This document shows positions 32,796 to 44,644 of a stretch of DNA of 64,000 nt, in pieces. The notes under the pieces are model-generated. The model was given only the letters and a program-made list of their open reading frames with translations, was not told the DNA's origin and did no database searches. Origin of the DNA: Spisula solida. Its lineage: Eukaryota; Mollusca; Bivalvia; Venerida; Mactridae. The position numbers and the translations under genes are program-made. The stretch covers positions 23,479,322 to 23,543,321 of the forward strand of contig OX365955.1 in assembly GCA_947247005.1 (NCBI GenBank). Direction: 5' to 3'. Within the stretch, counting starts at the first letter, position 1, and each line of letters begins with the position of its first letter.

Positions 32796-34786
32796 ATTGG
32801 TACCATGATTATAAAACAATTCAGTGTTCAAATTTTAGATGTTTCAATTAGTAAAAAATCTCGCGTATGACTGAAACTTTGAGTATCTACAACGGATGGT
32901 CATAAAGAAAGCAATACGAATAGAGTAAACGTTCAAGTAGCTTGTATATTGTTTGAATTGTCAATATCCGTTATGAGTCAAATCAACAAAGTTTGCGCTG
33001 AGTCATTCTCACTAGAAGGGAGTTGTTTTTGCGATGTATTACCGTGTTACATTTCCTTTGCTCTTGCATCTACGAAAGTAAATATATTTCAAATGTTGTT
33101 TAACGTAGTAATATTAAACCAAACCAACTATAAGTATACTATAAGATTGGACAGGCAAGAGGTCTTTCAATGAAGTTTAAAAAGCTTGTTTTTCCATTAG
33201 GAGAGAGTTGCTTTCAGACCGTCATTGTCAGCGGTGATTTACACCCCCTCCTATTTGGAAAAAACATTTGTATTCACTATAATTGAAATATAGATACAGA
33301 ATAATATTGATATTACAGTTAAATATTACGCAAATAAAATGTCCCATTCAAAATAACAATTTTTGAATGTCAAACTAAATTTCATTTTTGGGGTTAAATT
33401 ATTACCCCACCCAGCTTAATACAAATTATGCTTCAAAATCTCATCACCACACCATAGTAGAATGAATGTGATGTTGTAAGATCTGTATGACTACCACTAG
33501 AACTATTTGGGATAGTTATTTGGCCAAAAATACAACAAGTATATTCACTATAATAAACGATATGACAGAATTTACCGACTTTTAGTCATTTTTTCGTCAT
33601 AAATGCATGATTTTCAAATATTCAATTTATAAAAATCATGATTTGAGCTTGATTTGTGTATTTCAACATGTTTCCTATAAAAATAACACCATGATATAAG
33701 ACCAAATTGGTACTTACAGGATGTGTATTATGTCACTGGAGTGAAATTTGAACATTTGGCGGCCATCTTGGCGGCCATCTTGGATTTCTCAGCGTTGTGA
33801 CAGCAGATTTTTGCAAGAAATGGATTTTCGTAAACTGGACACTATATGCTTCCAATTCATACCAATTATAGATTTGGACAAGAATTGTAAATAAATGGCC
33901 CTCAGCTCGTAGACTAATACGAGCACTACCAATGAAACTTTTAAAATATATTTCAACAGAACGTCAGATTTACCCGAAACAGAATCAGTTACTAACCAGG
34001 CAGTTAAGTCAGTATCGAGGCAAACACTGTGACCTTTTGATCAAAACTATTAAATTGCGTGAAAAGTACTTATTTTCGGCTTGAGCGTCGATGATGACTC
34101 GTGAAAATCGATCAAAGAATACTATACTTACAATTGTTTTAAACTTTGTGGTTACATATAAAATTTATACTTGCGTTCTTAGCCAAAATTTGTGTCACAT
34201 TCTACGTGGTATGTACATACTACATAGCAACATTTGTTCTATTGATGATGTAAAGTAGTAAAGGAAATTGTCGATTATTACGTTCATCTGTACTATTAAG
34301 TAAGGGGTATGAGTAACTCAAGTTGACATTTATTTTCCGTACAAAAATTAACAAAAATCCCCTAACTTTTCAGAAAAAAAAAATGTTTTTATACAGAAAA
34401 GATACTATATATATGCTCAAAATACAAGAGGATCTTGCATGAGTACTCAATACTTACGAGGTATATTAAACGAGTTAACAAAATGATATGAAACATTGTT
34501 TAAACTTATCAACGAGTTTGATAAAATCATATGTAATTAGCACGAATGTAAGATTCGTTTTATTACAAAAAGTTATAGAACGCTTAATATGTTCGTACAT
34601 TTTTATAACATTATCTGCATAGTTAACAATTAGCATGGCGTATTGACGACGTTGGTATTATCCGGACGACATGGTCCGATCGAAGCTTTGATTGCCTAAC
34701 GTCAGGTCACGTCACGTCAAGCTAATTTGAATGTTGTATGGCCCTAACACGTACGATATGTCCGGTACTGCTTTACTTCTTTTTAG
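32796..34786. other. Intergenic, nothing coding
   Basis: A GGCGGCCATCTTGGCGGCCA direct repeat lies at 33759-33780. The plus frame at 32949-33173 has no family resemblance. Confidence 0.4.
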
Positions 34787-35054
34787 GATTTGACAGCTAA
34801 AACGTGGTCGTTTTACTCTGGGAACTGGGTCATTCAGCTAGGGCATTCAGCATTTTGATTGCTGAAACTATTTTTTTCTCCTTTTCGCCAGCTTGGACTT
34901 GGGCGAATGTTTACTTGTTTATTTGGGTGTTGTGCCTTAAATGTGTTTTATGTTTTCTGTGCTAAGTTGGTTCATTTTGCAATGTGCCTTGTGTGTTTTT
35001 TAATGTTTTCTGTGCTTGAAGGGTTAAGTTGAGTGCTGCCTTCCCTGTCTGACT
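34787..35054 (+). repeat. Dispersed 'GCTGAAACT' repeat family, copy B
   Basis: TTTTGATTGCTGAAACTATT, CCAGCTTGGACTTGGGCG, GTGCCTTGTGTGTTTT and TTAAGTTGAGTGCTGCCTTC lie in the same order as in copies at 28633 and 41897. Confidence 0.85.
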
Positions 35055-36060
35055 CTTGCGTGGATGGCTAGGCGCTGTCGTCGTTTCTGTGTGGCTTTGG
35101 ATTGTCTGTGCGCTACAGTATTTAATATGATCTTTTTACTGTAATGCATAGGTTATGTGTTTTTATACTGTTTTTGCATGGTCTAGATATAGGGCAAATT
35201 TATCGGAAACAGACCGGTTTGGATTTTAGTTTGGTGGTTTCGAAGTGGTTTCAAACTGGTTTGTTTCAGTATGTAGTTTAGTAGAATACATTTTATTTAC
35301 TACAATTACACAATCACGGACAAATATATCATATTTCCGCTATTACAGGTTGAAATTAGGCCCTATTCCCCTAACCAAAAAGTATATTTTTCCTCTTTCT
35401 GAAAAATAAATTATCTAAAAAACAGTTATATCATGTAGATCTACATGTATATCCCATCTATCAACATCTGAAAACAGCCTATAAATGAAAATTAAAAGGT
35501 TATCACTATATTACAATTCCCCATTTGCAATTAAACGACACGTAATCCCCCTTTCCCGAAGTTGAGAGTGGGCCCTGACAATTTTATTCTGACTTTATTG
35601 AGAATTCGGAATATTCATTTTAATTTTTTTTTTCATTTCTTGATAATTTACTTTAAATGAATACATCCAGCTTCAGGATGCTTTCAGTCATTTTTTTATT
35701 TGGAACAATTTCGGATGGTCACGAACCGACCAAATAACCTCAAGGGTGGTTCAGTAGGTTTGATAGACTAGTTATCGCCGATAAATATGCCAATAATCTA
35801 TATAGCTTTTATCGTTAGATACGATTGTTTTTACATTCAACTGAAACCGTCGGAGGTATTTTACCCCTGCCTTATTGGCCAATGACCTACCTCTTCGAGA
35901 GAAGAGCAATAAAGTTCTTTGTGGTACAAAAGTCCCCGTGCGCGGCCCAGTTCTTTCCGAATAGACTCCTTGATCATTTCTTTTTAAGATGCCCGGTATA
36001 CGTAAGAATCACCCTTGTTTCAAATAGGTCCATGGCTAGGAAACATTGGAAAGCGTATAG
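35055..36060. other. Intergenic, nothing recognised
   Basis: AT-rich. The 94-codon frame at 35825-36109 runs into a SINE-like stretch and shows no domain. Confidence 0.4.
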
Positions 36061-36070
36061 GAAAGTTTTA

Positions 36071-36150
36071 GTTCTCCTGCTGAGATTAGTACTGGGACCT
36101 CCGGATTAGTCGCCAGGAGCACACCACTCGACCGCCGTTCCATACATGAC
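36071..36150 (-). repeat. Degenerate tRNA-derived SINE head
   Basis: The minus strand reads CGGTCGAGTGGTGTGCTCC then CCGGAGGTCCCAGTACTAAT. The B-box is eroded, but the order resembles the SINE heads at 15366 and 27296 (GAGGTCCCTGGTTTG). Confidence 0.45.
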
Positions 36151-36639
36151 GAGTTGTTTATAAAAGCATACTTTCTTCGGGCAAATACCCTCAGAAGACG
36201 CCTAAAAGAAAATACCAGATCGGGCAGTGACATAAGCATTTCACAGTAACAGCGGGTCACAAAACGCACAAAACATAACACAAAAAGAACAATGCCAGGT
36301 TACAAAAAGGGTCACAATGATAAATCTCAATATGAACCGGCATATTGCAAACCTGAAACCCCATTCCGACAACCTACTGCCTTAGTCAGTCAAACATACT
36401 TGTGACCGGGATAAAAACCAACACACAAGAAGGAATCATTAGAACGATCAAACATCCCAAAGACAACCTGAAATGAACGCCCAAGAAACCATACATTTGA
36501 AGTAAATAAAGCAGCCTTAAGCCTGAGTCACATAATTCGCTCAATTAATTGCTCACTCGATTAATCATTCCGTAAAATAGAATTAAAATTACATTCAGGA
36601 CGCAGACGCAATCCATGGTTATATACTACTCAAATTTGA

Positions 36640-36930
36640 TATTTTGCAAATTGAGTAAGATGGAATGATGGAATTTTCAGAAACATAGTGTTACATCTGC
36701 ATTGTTATAAACGAGTCAAGATTGCTTCAAAATTCGATGTCTAAGTTCCGATAAGCACAGCCTCACTTAAAGGGTTTGTTGTGTTCAAGCCACTGTGATA
36801 ACAGAATATAGTCCGCTGTTTGGCAATTTGAGTCTTAAACAATATGAGAACAGAAAAGGGACACAAGTTTACATGTTATTCTTGCCTATTTGGATTCCTG
36901 CCAATAGGGATAATTAATTGTCCTGAAAAA
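36640..36930. repeat. Dispersed repeat, partner at 63310-63560
   Basis: Shared phrases include ATATTTTGCA, TTTTCAGAAACATA, CTTAAACAATATGAGAACAG and a GACAATAGG-like right end. Confidence 0.6.
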
Positions 36931-37309
36931 GACAACAATAGGTTAGTGCATACCAAAAGCTTCACATTAAATAGTCGAAAGTTAGCAGCATATTAAATAA
37001 TATTTTAACATTTGCGCAACGTTTTCTTAATCGAAGTTGTTCAGTTAACACAACATGGACTTGAATTTGAATTTTTACCTTTATCAAACTTTGAGTTGTT
37101 TAGTAGAAATATAGCTGCAAGCAAAGCACTGAAACAAAATTTAGATTGCAACGTTGCGTTTGTGTTGCGGTGCTTATATTTCGTACGGCGTTTATAGGAT
37201 AATCTTAAAGCTGTCCAACAAAACACAAGCGATTTCCACAAAATTTGCATTGTTATTTGTTTGCTCCCTAAGATCCGTTATCCGTTATCCTATTTGCTTA
37301 TTTCTTTTT

Positions 37310-37735
37310 GATGACTACCATCAAAAATCATGTATGCGGCCCGCAGGAGTTTACCATTTACAGTGATTATTATTTATTTCCTTCAACAATCATTTATGCG
37401 GCCCGCAGGGTTTTATCATTTACAGTGATTATTATTTATTTCCATCAACAATCATTTATGCGGCCCGCAGGGTTTTATCATTTACAGTGATTATTATTTA
37501 TTTCCATCAACAATCATTTGTGCTGCTGTATGGTTTGACCATTTACTGTAATTGTTATTTATTTCCATCAAAGATCATTTATGCTGCTGCAAGGTTTGAC
37601 CATATACAGTGATTATTTTTTATTTCCATCACAGATCATTTATGCGGCCGCAGGGCATTGCTATTTCAATGATTCTTGTTTTTCCTTCAAAAATCATCTG
37701 AGTAGCTGCAAGGTTTTACCATTCATAGCTATTAT
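37310..37735 (+). repeat. Second 62-bp minisatellite
   Basis: About seven units of 61-62 bases, each with TATTTCC(A/T)TCA, ATCATTTATGCGGCCCGCAG and CCATTTACAGTGATTATTA, decaying to the right. Unit landmarks are at 37334, 37396, 37458, 37520, 37581 and 37642. It is unrelated in sequence to the 62-bp array at 20216. Short frames within it are not genes. Confidence 0.93.
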
Positions 37736-37736
37736 T

Positions 37737-37880
37737 TAACATTTTGGAAGTTTTGACTGCTGAAACTAGGAATTTCGGCTTTTTATTCATCTGCTCGTTC
37801 ATGCGTTGCAGGGCAATGTTCTGCGTGATTTTATGTTCTGTGCTCGGCTGTTTCAGTAGAGTATCACCTTCCCTGTTCGA
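37737..37880 (+). repeat. Dispersed 'GCTGAAACT' repeat family, copy C (short)
   Basis: GACTGCTGAAACTAGG, TTCTGTGCTCGGCTG and ACCTTCCCTGTTCGA match other copies. It directly abuts the 62-bp minisatellite. Confidence 0.65.
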
Positions 37881-38995
37881 GCCCAAGTTTTCATTATCGT
37901 TTTGATACGAGTGATAAAGTCGACTTCAAACGGACAGAAATGACATTTAACTAGTTGAGGGGGTATGAAGGTAATTAATCTACCACACACTTATTGCAAA
38001 CTACAACACAAGATTGGCTCCCTTTACAAAGGGCAGAGTGTCTCGAGAAAAATGATAATGTAATGCAAAACATATTAGCATTGTCTTAGTGGACTGAACA
38101 TTCTGTATTGTGTATTTTACCTGTTTGCATAAATAAGTGGTGGATGTGTTTTTATATGTTTTTGTCTAGACCTATCAATAACCAAACATGCATAATATAA
38201 TATAAACACTGCAAGGTCGACTGATCACTTATTATCAGTGACGATTTAAGAGTATATCACTAAGAGTGAATATCTACAAGATTGAACATTCAACTATGAC
38301 ACTGAAGTGTAAATGTATGTATATTGTTATAACCATGTCTTGATTGCGATCATCCCGTGTACCCCGACAACACGTGGTAGCCTGAATAAGTACAGCTCAT
38401 AAATGAAAAAGGGCTATAACATATGGTATTATAATAATAAAAAAAGTTTACGTATTACTGCCCTGCGATTACACATAGTTTTATAGCGATGAGTCCATAG
38501 CCCTGTGCTATCCAATATTGATCTTGAAGAATAATGATACAGCTTATCCAGGGCATATCGCCTGTTACTGACCAATAGTTTAATATGGTGTAATCTGATT
38601 GATTGTCCTTATCATTTAGTCAAGTAAGATCAATATTGAATACCACCCCTGAACAATGTATATTCCTAAGCGTAGTTAGTTCAGTGATTACAATTTGCAT
38701 GATAAATAAACCATTCACGTATGTAGGTGTATATAGTCCGTTTTATCGGGTGTGTCCCTTGTATACAAACATAGCAATACCATAACATTTTTTTATTGTT
38801 TTAAACTTCTAATTTGAGAAAAAGGCAGTGAACACTAATACCATATTCACTAAGGCGCATGCTTATTCACAAAATATACGAGAGGTGTAAAACATATATT
38901 TGAACAGAATTGAACATTTAACATTTTCATTAATTTCACAACGATATCGAATGTGACATATATGACTGATTATCTTAACAGAAATGGGTAATTCA
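37881..38995. other. Intergenic, nothing recognised
   Basis: No supported feature. Confidence 0.4.
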
Positions 38996-38999
38996 CTAA

Positions 39000-39235
39000 C
39001 ACTTTTTTATTCTTCTGTAGACGCAACTTGTCTTAAAAAAGTAAAGAACAATGCCCTCTATAAGATTGTTGGTTTGGGTTAGACAAACAATGCAAATGTG
39101 GTACAAAATGAGTGTATATTTATAATACTTAACACAGTTTCATACATGGTTCCATAGGAATAAATTGTTTTTATTGTGTTAGTATGGCACCATCCGATGT
39201 TCAGTTTTGTTCAAATATAAGTTGAACACCTCTCG
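39000..39235. repeat. Dispersed repeat, short copy
   Basis: AATGCCCTCTATAAGA, TACAAAATGAGTGTATAT, CATACATGGTTCCATA and TTCAAATATAAGTTGAACAC match the outer parts of 16085-16995. About 600 bases of the middle are missing. Confidence 0.75.
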
Positions 39236-39239
39236 TATG

Positions 39240-40600
39240 TCTAAATAATACATTAATTAGACAATTTTCAATGTTTACATACACAATGTTATGTAAATAG
39301 ATGACTGACTTGATTAAATGAGTTATATCATAGAACATGGTGCAGATGACTTTATGAAACTCGAGCATTTTCAATACAACTACTCCTCGTTTTTCTCAAT
39401 AAGAGTTCTTTCTGAAATTAGTCCCCATAGCAACGAAGTAAGTGATTTCGACATAATTCATAAGAAATTTTAAAGCTAAGATATAGTAATATATGGATAA
39501 ATTACTTAAAATTGAATCTATAGATTTGTCATTTTATCTTATTGTAAAGCTTTTTAAAACCTTGATAATGTCAATGTAGTAGGTTTTCCCTGAGACTGGC
39601 TCAAATGTATACAATAACAAGTTTCAGCAGCTTTAAGAGGTTACTTATAACGAAGAAAATGTATAAAGAGATAAAATCGACAATTCGTTGATATACCGTA
39701 TTTACTGCTCAAGGGTATTTTTGTAATTATTCGTCATGTTCAGAAGAATAGTTTTGAGCATGTAAAGGCTAACTTAACTTTTATAAGGGAGCTAAGACTA
39801 CGTTGGTTTCTTTTATCTATCTTTTCACAGCTATTGCGAACGCTCTTACATAAACACCATCTTTGTATTCAGATTCATACAATACAAATGGTTAAGTACC
39901 CACCTTTAATTATTTAAAAGTATTCGTTCACACAAGTAAACCGAAACTAGAAAATACCGCGAACTTTGATCAAAGATATCGCGTTTATTAAATAGTACAC
40001 TCGTGATCTAATAACGAACTCGTGACTAAGTTAATTTATACGATAAACACAGGTACACATTCAATATTTCTTAAATAACAGGACAAGCAAACTAAACTGT
40101 ATTTTATGCGCTAGGTGTAAAATTACTGGAAAGAAAATTTAATTTAGTTGTATGTATCTGCCAAAAATATCTTACTGGTTTGTTAAAGTCCCACTATGCC
40201 TTAAATGGCTATTTTTAAAAAGCAATAACTTAGCAACCTATCTGCAAAATTGTGCATTTTGAACACTCTAGTTGAGTCCCAAAGGCGGAAAACACCATAT
40301 GATGGAAGAAATCGAAAAACAGCCTCCATTTGGTAAACAAAATAACGAAATGTAAACAATAAATGCATAATTTAAAGTCTAAGGGGAGCAACTCTTGCCA
40401 TATTAGTATTTTGTTATCCATACATTTTACTAAATGTGATTTTTTGGCATACGGTTTCGACAGATATAGCTGACATTCTTTCGTCCACTATAAGTCATTT
40501 CTGAAACACATCCGAATTCTTGGTAATTAGTCTGGATGATCGGAAAAAAGGTATTTGAAGAGATAATGTGGCTTTAAGGGAACGTGATATTGGTATAAAG
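39240..40600. other. Intergenic, nothing recognised
   Basis: No gene or repeat partner seen. A short dispersed-repeat fragment (CTGCCTTCCCTGTCG) follows near 40660. Confidence 0.4.
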
Positions 40601-40606
40601 TGCATC

Positions 40607-40677
40607 ACTTTTTGTGTGTTACTTTTTTGTGCCTTTGTGTTCGACTATTTCTGTTAAATGCTGCCTTCCCTGTCGAT
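40607..40677 (+). repeat. Dispersed 'GCTGAAACT' repeat family, right-end fragment
   Basis: Only the terminal phrases (TTTGTGTGTT, GTGTTCG, TGCTGCCTTCCCTGTCG) remain. Confidence 0.5.
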
Positions 40678-40900
40678 ACTTATTAATCGTTGTTTCTGAT
40701 ACATTTGCATTGACTATTTGAGTAGCAAGTACCTGTGGTAAATCTCGCGGTTTTCATATCTATCAATACAATACAGTACAATACAACGCAATTACAATAC
40801 CTTATTATTTATCAGTGTAATTATTTGATTTGCATATATGTTTACTTGGCGATGGACTTTGTTGTTTATGCCAATAAATAATTTGACTTGACTTGACTTG

Positions 40901-40922
40901 ATGTTTATAAAATTCATTTCAG
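40901..40922 (+). promoter_or_regulatory. Candidate 3' splice site before the GIMAP start
   Basis: AATTCATTTCAG at 40911-40922 has the look of a polypyrimidine tract with a terminal AG, 24 bases before the ATG at 40947. If used, the gene has an intron in its 5' untranslated region and its promoter lies farther upstream. Confidence 0.4.
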
Positions 40923-40946
40923 TTGTCTGAACTTCACGATAGGACA

Positions 40947-41882
40947 ATGGCTGAGCGAAACAATGGTGACTGTTCTACCGCTAATGTTCGCCGGATTATC
41001 TTGATTGGCAAGACAGGGAATGGAAAAAGTTCAACAGGGAATTCAATCCTCGGTAAAGAGTATTTCGATGCAAGATTAAGAGCTAGTGCTGTTACTCAAA
41101 ATTGCACAAAAAGGAGAAGCATAGCCCGGGCGGACTGGCCGCTTTACGATGTATGTGACACACCTGGACTGCTAGATACCGAAGTCAAGCTAGTTGATAG
41201 AGTCCTTGAAATTCAACGATCAGTAAAGGTGTGTCCGGACCCTCACGCCTTCTTACTGGTGTTAAGCTCAGAAAGTCGAATGACAGAAGATGAAAGGTTT
41301 ACCATTGACTTATTATGGATGATATTTGGTAAAGGTGTATTCAAACACTGTATTGTTGTTTTCACGCGCGGGGATGGATTTAAACAAAAAGCTGACTTCG
41401 ACTCATTTTTAAAAGAGTCTCCTCCGATTCTGGTTGAACTTCTTAAGAAATGTGGAAATCGAGTCGCAAGAATTGAAAACAGAGTTACAGCTGATAATGT
41501 AGACATGGGAAAAGATATTTGTCATTTACTGGAGTTGATCGAGCAAGTTTCGTCTGATGGTCAGCAAGCTTACGAGTACCTTAGGCTGAATTCACACACG
41601 GATGCATTGAAAAGGCATCGACAGTATTACAAAGGGAACACTGATGTTGAATCAATACTAAAGGATATATCATCCAGGCTCGGTTGGGATAATGTTCTCT
41701 TTGGTGCAAAAGTCGTAGTTGGAGTTGGTTTAGCGAGTGTCGGTGTGTATGGTGCAGGAATAGCCGTACTCGGTGCTGGCCAAGTTATCGGGAGTGCCGC
41801 TGGAAGTGTAGCCGGTGCTGCCGCTGGTGGATTTTTGAGGATGGCAACTGTTGGTTTTGCGAAGGCTCTACGATTCTGGTAA
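40947..41882 (+). CDS. AIG1/GIMAP-type GTPase, intact (311 aa)
   Basis: A single-exon AIG1-family GTPase. Motifs: P-loop GKTGNGKS (residues 21-28), T50 in AVTQNC for switch I, DTPG (71-74), the conserved stretch [13 protein letters not shown] (103-115), G4 TRGD (140-143) and ARIENR (174-179). The tail 253-303 is Gly/Ala/Val-rich and hydrophobic with repeated GxxxG spacing, ending ALRFW. I chose the ATG at 40947 because it gives the MAER start shared with the neighbour at 43652 and sits in an ACAATGGCTGA context. The frame is open upstream only from a non-ATG codon. It shares long near-identical blocks with 43652 (for example the region encoding [15 protein letters not shown]), so the two are recent tandem duplicates or exchange sequence by gene conversion. 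A dispersed repeat starts about 15 bases after the stop. Probable membrane-associated immune or stress GTPase, from family knowledge. Confidence 0.95.
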   Translation: MAERNNGDCSTANVRRIILIGKTGNGKSSTGNSILGKEYFDARLRASAVTQNCTKRRSIARADWPLYDVCDTPGLLDTEVKLVDRVLEIQRSVKVCPDPHAFLLVLSSESRMTEDERFTIDLLWMIFGKGVFKHCIVVFTRGDGFKQKADFDSFLKESPPILVELLKKCGNRVARIENRVTADNVDMGKDICHLLELIEQVSSDGQQAYEYLRLNSHTDALKRHRQYYKGNTDVESILKDISSRLGWDNVLFGAKVVVGVGLASVGVYGAGIAVLGAGQVIGSAAGSVAGAAAGGFLRMATVGFAKALRFW

Positions 41883-41896
41883 CAGCTTGTTGTAAG

Positions 41897-42112
41897 AGCA
41901 TTCAGTTTTTATGGTTGCTGAAACTATTTCATTATACTTTGCACCAGCTTGAAATAGGGCGGATCTTTACTTGGGGATGGTGCCTTTTATGTGTTTTTAA
42001 CTTTTTATGTTTTCTGTGCTCGGTTGGTCCAGTTCGGCATTGTGCCTTGTGTGTTTTTAATTTATTCTGTGCTCGGCTGGTTAAGTTGAGTGCTGCTTTC
42101 TCTGCCTGACTG
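41897..42112 (+). repeat. Dispersed 'GCTGAAACT' repeat family, copy D
   Basis: It starts just after the GIMAP stop: GTTGCTGAAACTATTTCATT, GCACCAGCTTGAAATAGGGC, then CTGTGCTCGGCTGGTTAAGT and TGAGTGCTGCTTTC. It would provide most of that gene's 3' untranslated region. Confidence 0.87.
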
Positions 42113-42550
42113 TATACATTTGTCCATTGACTGAAACATATTCGTCTTAATCTTTTAAAAGTTTATCTTTAAATTTTTCTTTAGAGATTCTTTTCATAAA
42201 CAAAATGAGTTTTCTTCAACATAAAGCAAGACACATTAGCGTGGTGGCATAACTATAGGTGTATTTCTAGGTTATGCATGTTTATGTACTTTAACCATAG
42301 CGTTTATACAGTTAATCCCCCCCCCCCCGTTTAGCTACCCAAGTTTGAAATTTGCCTATATATACCCATCTGTCGCTAGATAACAATTATACAAATGTAC
42401 CATTTATTTTGTTATCGTGTGCTCATAAAATAAACGAAACAAAGCAAATTTCAAAATTTGTATTAAACATAAAACGGCATAATTTTATTATTCTTTAAGT
42501 AATAAAATATATAAAAAAGCATGTATTATGATAATAAAATTATAAAAAAG
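42113..42550. other. Intergenic, nothing recognised
   Basis: A homopolymer run of C lies near 42318-42329. No gene. Confidence 0.5.
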
Positions 42551-42554
42551 AGTT

Positions 42555-42620
42555 TAGCAGCGGACTCGAACCACAGCCCATATAAAATAGATGATCTTAA
42601 CCACTAGGCCACGATGTCAA
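42555..42620 (-). repeat. tRNA-like sequence (SINE head or pseudo-tRNA)
   Basis: On the minus strand there is a strong A-box GTGGCCTAGTGGTTAAG and a perfect B-box GGTTCGAGTCC. It is one of the best-preserved promoter pairs here, but acceptor and anticodon stems do not pair convincingly. Confidence 0.6.
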
Positions 42621-42624
42621 CTTG

Positions 42625-43640
42625 AAAGTTAACGTGGATTTATAATATATACATGTATCCGTAAAATATTAGAAAAATAACGGTAAATATCGTTTCAACC
42701 TTAGCAAATGAACTCGTCCTAGGGTCATATTAATTAGCTATTAATTTCTTCTGTTAGTCGGTATTTTTGTACACAATTTGTAAGAAGCTGTTGTAACTTG
42801 TAATATGCAATAATTCGATGTTTTCAGCTATTGTAATACAGTTTATGAGCATGTATAAAGCTATATGTTCTTATGTTTTTTGTATGCATGTTATTATGTT
42901 GAAGTGTAGCTTATAATGCGTTGCCCTTGTGTGCAATTATTGGTATATTTTCTTTGCATGTGTATTTATGTTTGTAATAAGTTATAATTGTAATGGTTGT
43001 ATTGTTTGTATGTATTTGTTTCATGTCCATTACATGAATGTTTTCCAAGTTTGAGATCAATAAAGACAACAGAAACGACTACTAACTTTTATTCTGACAT
43101 CGAACAATTCGTATTAGTACATCAGGACATTACTGTACTACTGTATAGTAAAATCCCTCAAATACGGACAATGTTCGGAAAGTTCGGTTTACTGAAAGTT
43201 CGTGTTAATATACACTTGAATACTGTGCAGCATAAACTATATATTACAAAACGGTCAATCTGCGAAAAAAGATACTGTATTTCATCGAAAGCAAATCATT
43301 TTCCCCATAGCGTGGCGTATATGTTATCGGTGAAGAAATAAAATTCTTATGGCTATATTGTGTTCAAATGTTTGCAAATTTCTACTTGGAACTGTTGCTA
43401 AATGTCACATGGTATTGCTACCCTGATATAGAACTTTCGCATATTTATTGGAGGTAAATACTTCCAAGGGACCCAATGAGTTTTTCATTAAAATTTATCA
43501 ACTATATTTTATGTCGTTACATTACATTAATATTTGAACACCCCTCGCCTTACATATAGAAAGTCTCTTCTTTCATTATCACAACGATCAGTAAGCTTGT
43601 ATTTAACAAGTCTACTAAGATTCAGAACGCGGAGTTTACG
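42625..43640 (+). other. 5' flank of the third intact GIMAP gene
   Basis: AT-rich sequence. The plus frame at 42997-43341 has no family resemblance. ACTGTATAGTAAAATCCC near 43140-43158 recalls the end of a pogo-type MITE, but no partner end was found. No clear TATA box can be fixed. Confidence 0.4.
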
Positions 43641-43651
43641 TGTTATTCAAA

Positions 43652-44644
43652 ATGGCTGAACGAAATAAACTGTATAGTAAGACAATTGCTGAACGACACA
43701 ATGGTGATGTTCGCCGGATTATCTTGATTGGCAAGACAGGGAATGGAAAAAGTTCAACAGGGAATTCGATCCTTGGACTTCCGGAGTTCAATTTTGAGAA
43801 AAGCCCGAGTGCTATTACTCAAAATTGCGAGGTGCGTACTAGCATAGACCGAAAGGACTGGCCGCTTTACAAGGTTTGTGACACACCTGGTCTTCTAGAT
43901 ACCGAAATCAGCCTAGTTGATAGAGTTCTTGAAATTCAACGATCAGTAAAGGTGTGTCCGGACCCTCACGCCTTCTTACTGGTATTCAGCTCAGCAAGTC
44001 GAATGACGGAGGATGAAACGTTTACTGTTGATTTATTACGGATAATGTTTGGCGAGGATGTATTTAAGCACTGTATTGTTGTTTTCACGCGCGGTGATGA
44101 ATTTAAACAGGAAGATGACTTTATTAAATTCATGGAAAAGTCTCCGAAGATTTTAGTTAAACTGCTCGAAGAGTGTGACAATCGGGTCGCAAGAATTGAG
44201 AACAAAATTTCCATTGATAATGCAAACATTGGAAAAGACATAAGCCGTTTACTGGCATTGGTCGAGCAAGTTTCGTTACATGGTGAGCGAGTTTACAAGT
44301 ACTCAGAGATGGGTACACACACAGAAGTATTGAATAAACATCGACCAAGTTACAAAGAAAGGGGCAGAGGCTTAGAGTCAATGCTTCAAGGGATATCCGA
44401 CAACCTCGGACGAGAATTGAAACATAACCGTTGGAAGGTTGCTCTAGTTGGTGCATCAGCTATTGGTGGAGTCGGGTTGGCGAGCTACGGTGCGTATGTT
44501 GCGGGGATTGCCGCTTTCAATGCTGGTCCGGCAATAGCGGGTGCAGTTGGAAGACTTTCGGGATCTGCCATTGGTGGATACGTTGGTGGATTTGCGAAGA
44601 TGGCCGCTGTTGGTTTTGCGAAGAATATTAAATTCTGGAAATAG
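43652..44644 (+). CDS. AIG1/GIMAP-type GTPase, intact (330 aa)
   Basis: A single-exon AIG1-family GTPase. Motifs: P-loop GKTGNGKS (residues 27-34), AITQNC switch I (T57), DTPG (77-80), LLVFSSASRMTEDE (109-122), G4 TRGD (146-149) and ARIENK (180-185). A charged helical linker follows, then a long Gly/Ala-rich hydrophobic tail (264-321) ending AKNIKFWK; it alone has a lysine after the final Trp. The first in-frame ATG is 43652, in AAAATGGCTGA context. Residues 7-17 (LYSKTIAERHN) align with the sequence just upstream of the start in the 40947 gene ([11 protein letters not shown]), so the start position has shifted between the two. It lies 1.8 kb after the 40947 gene on the same strand. The post-stop AGTTTGTTATAGAA matches the 19254 gene. 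Confidence 0.95.
   Translation: MAERNKLYSKTIAERHNGDVRRIILIGKTGNGKSSTGNSILGLPEFNFEKSPSAITQNCEVRTSIDRKDWPLYKVCDTPGLLDTEISLVDRVLEIQRSVKVCPDPHAFLLVFSSASRMTEDETFTVDLLRIMFGEDVFKHCIVVFTRGDEFKQEDDFIKFMEKSPKILVKLLEECDNRVARIENKISIDNANIGKDISRLLALVEQVSLHGERVYKYSEMGTHTEVLNKHRPSYKERGRGLESMLQGISDNLGRELKHNRWKVALVGASAIGGVGLASYGAYVAGIAAFNAGPAIAGAVGRLSGSAIGGYVGGFAKMAAVGFAKNIKFWK

Noticed and set aside
35825..36109. 94-codon plus-strand protein
   Set aside because: Starts at a non-ATG codon, runs into SINE-like sequence and has no domain.
43116..43210. Third pogo-type MITE
   Set aside because: Only one MITE-like end was seen, with no inverted partner at a plausible distance.
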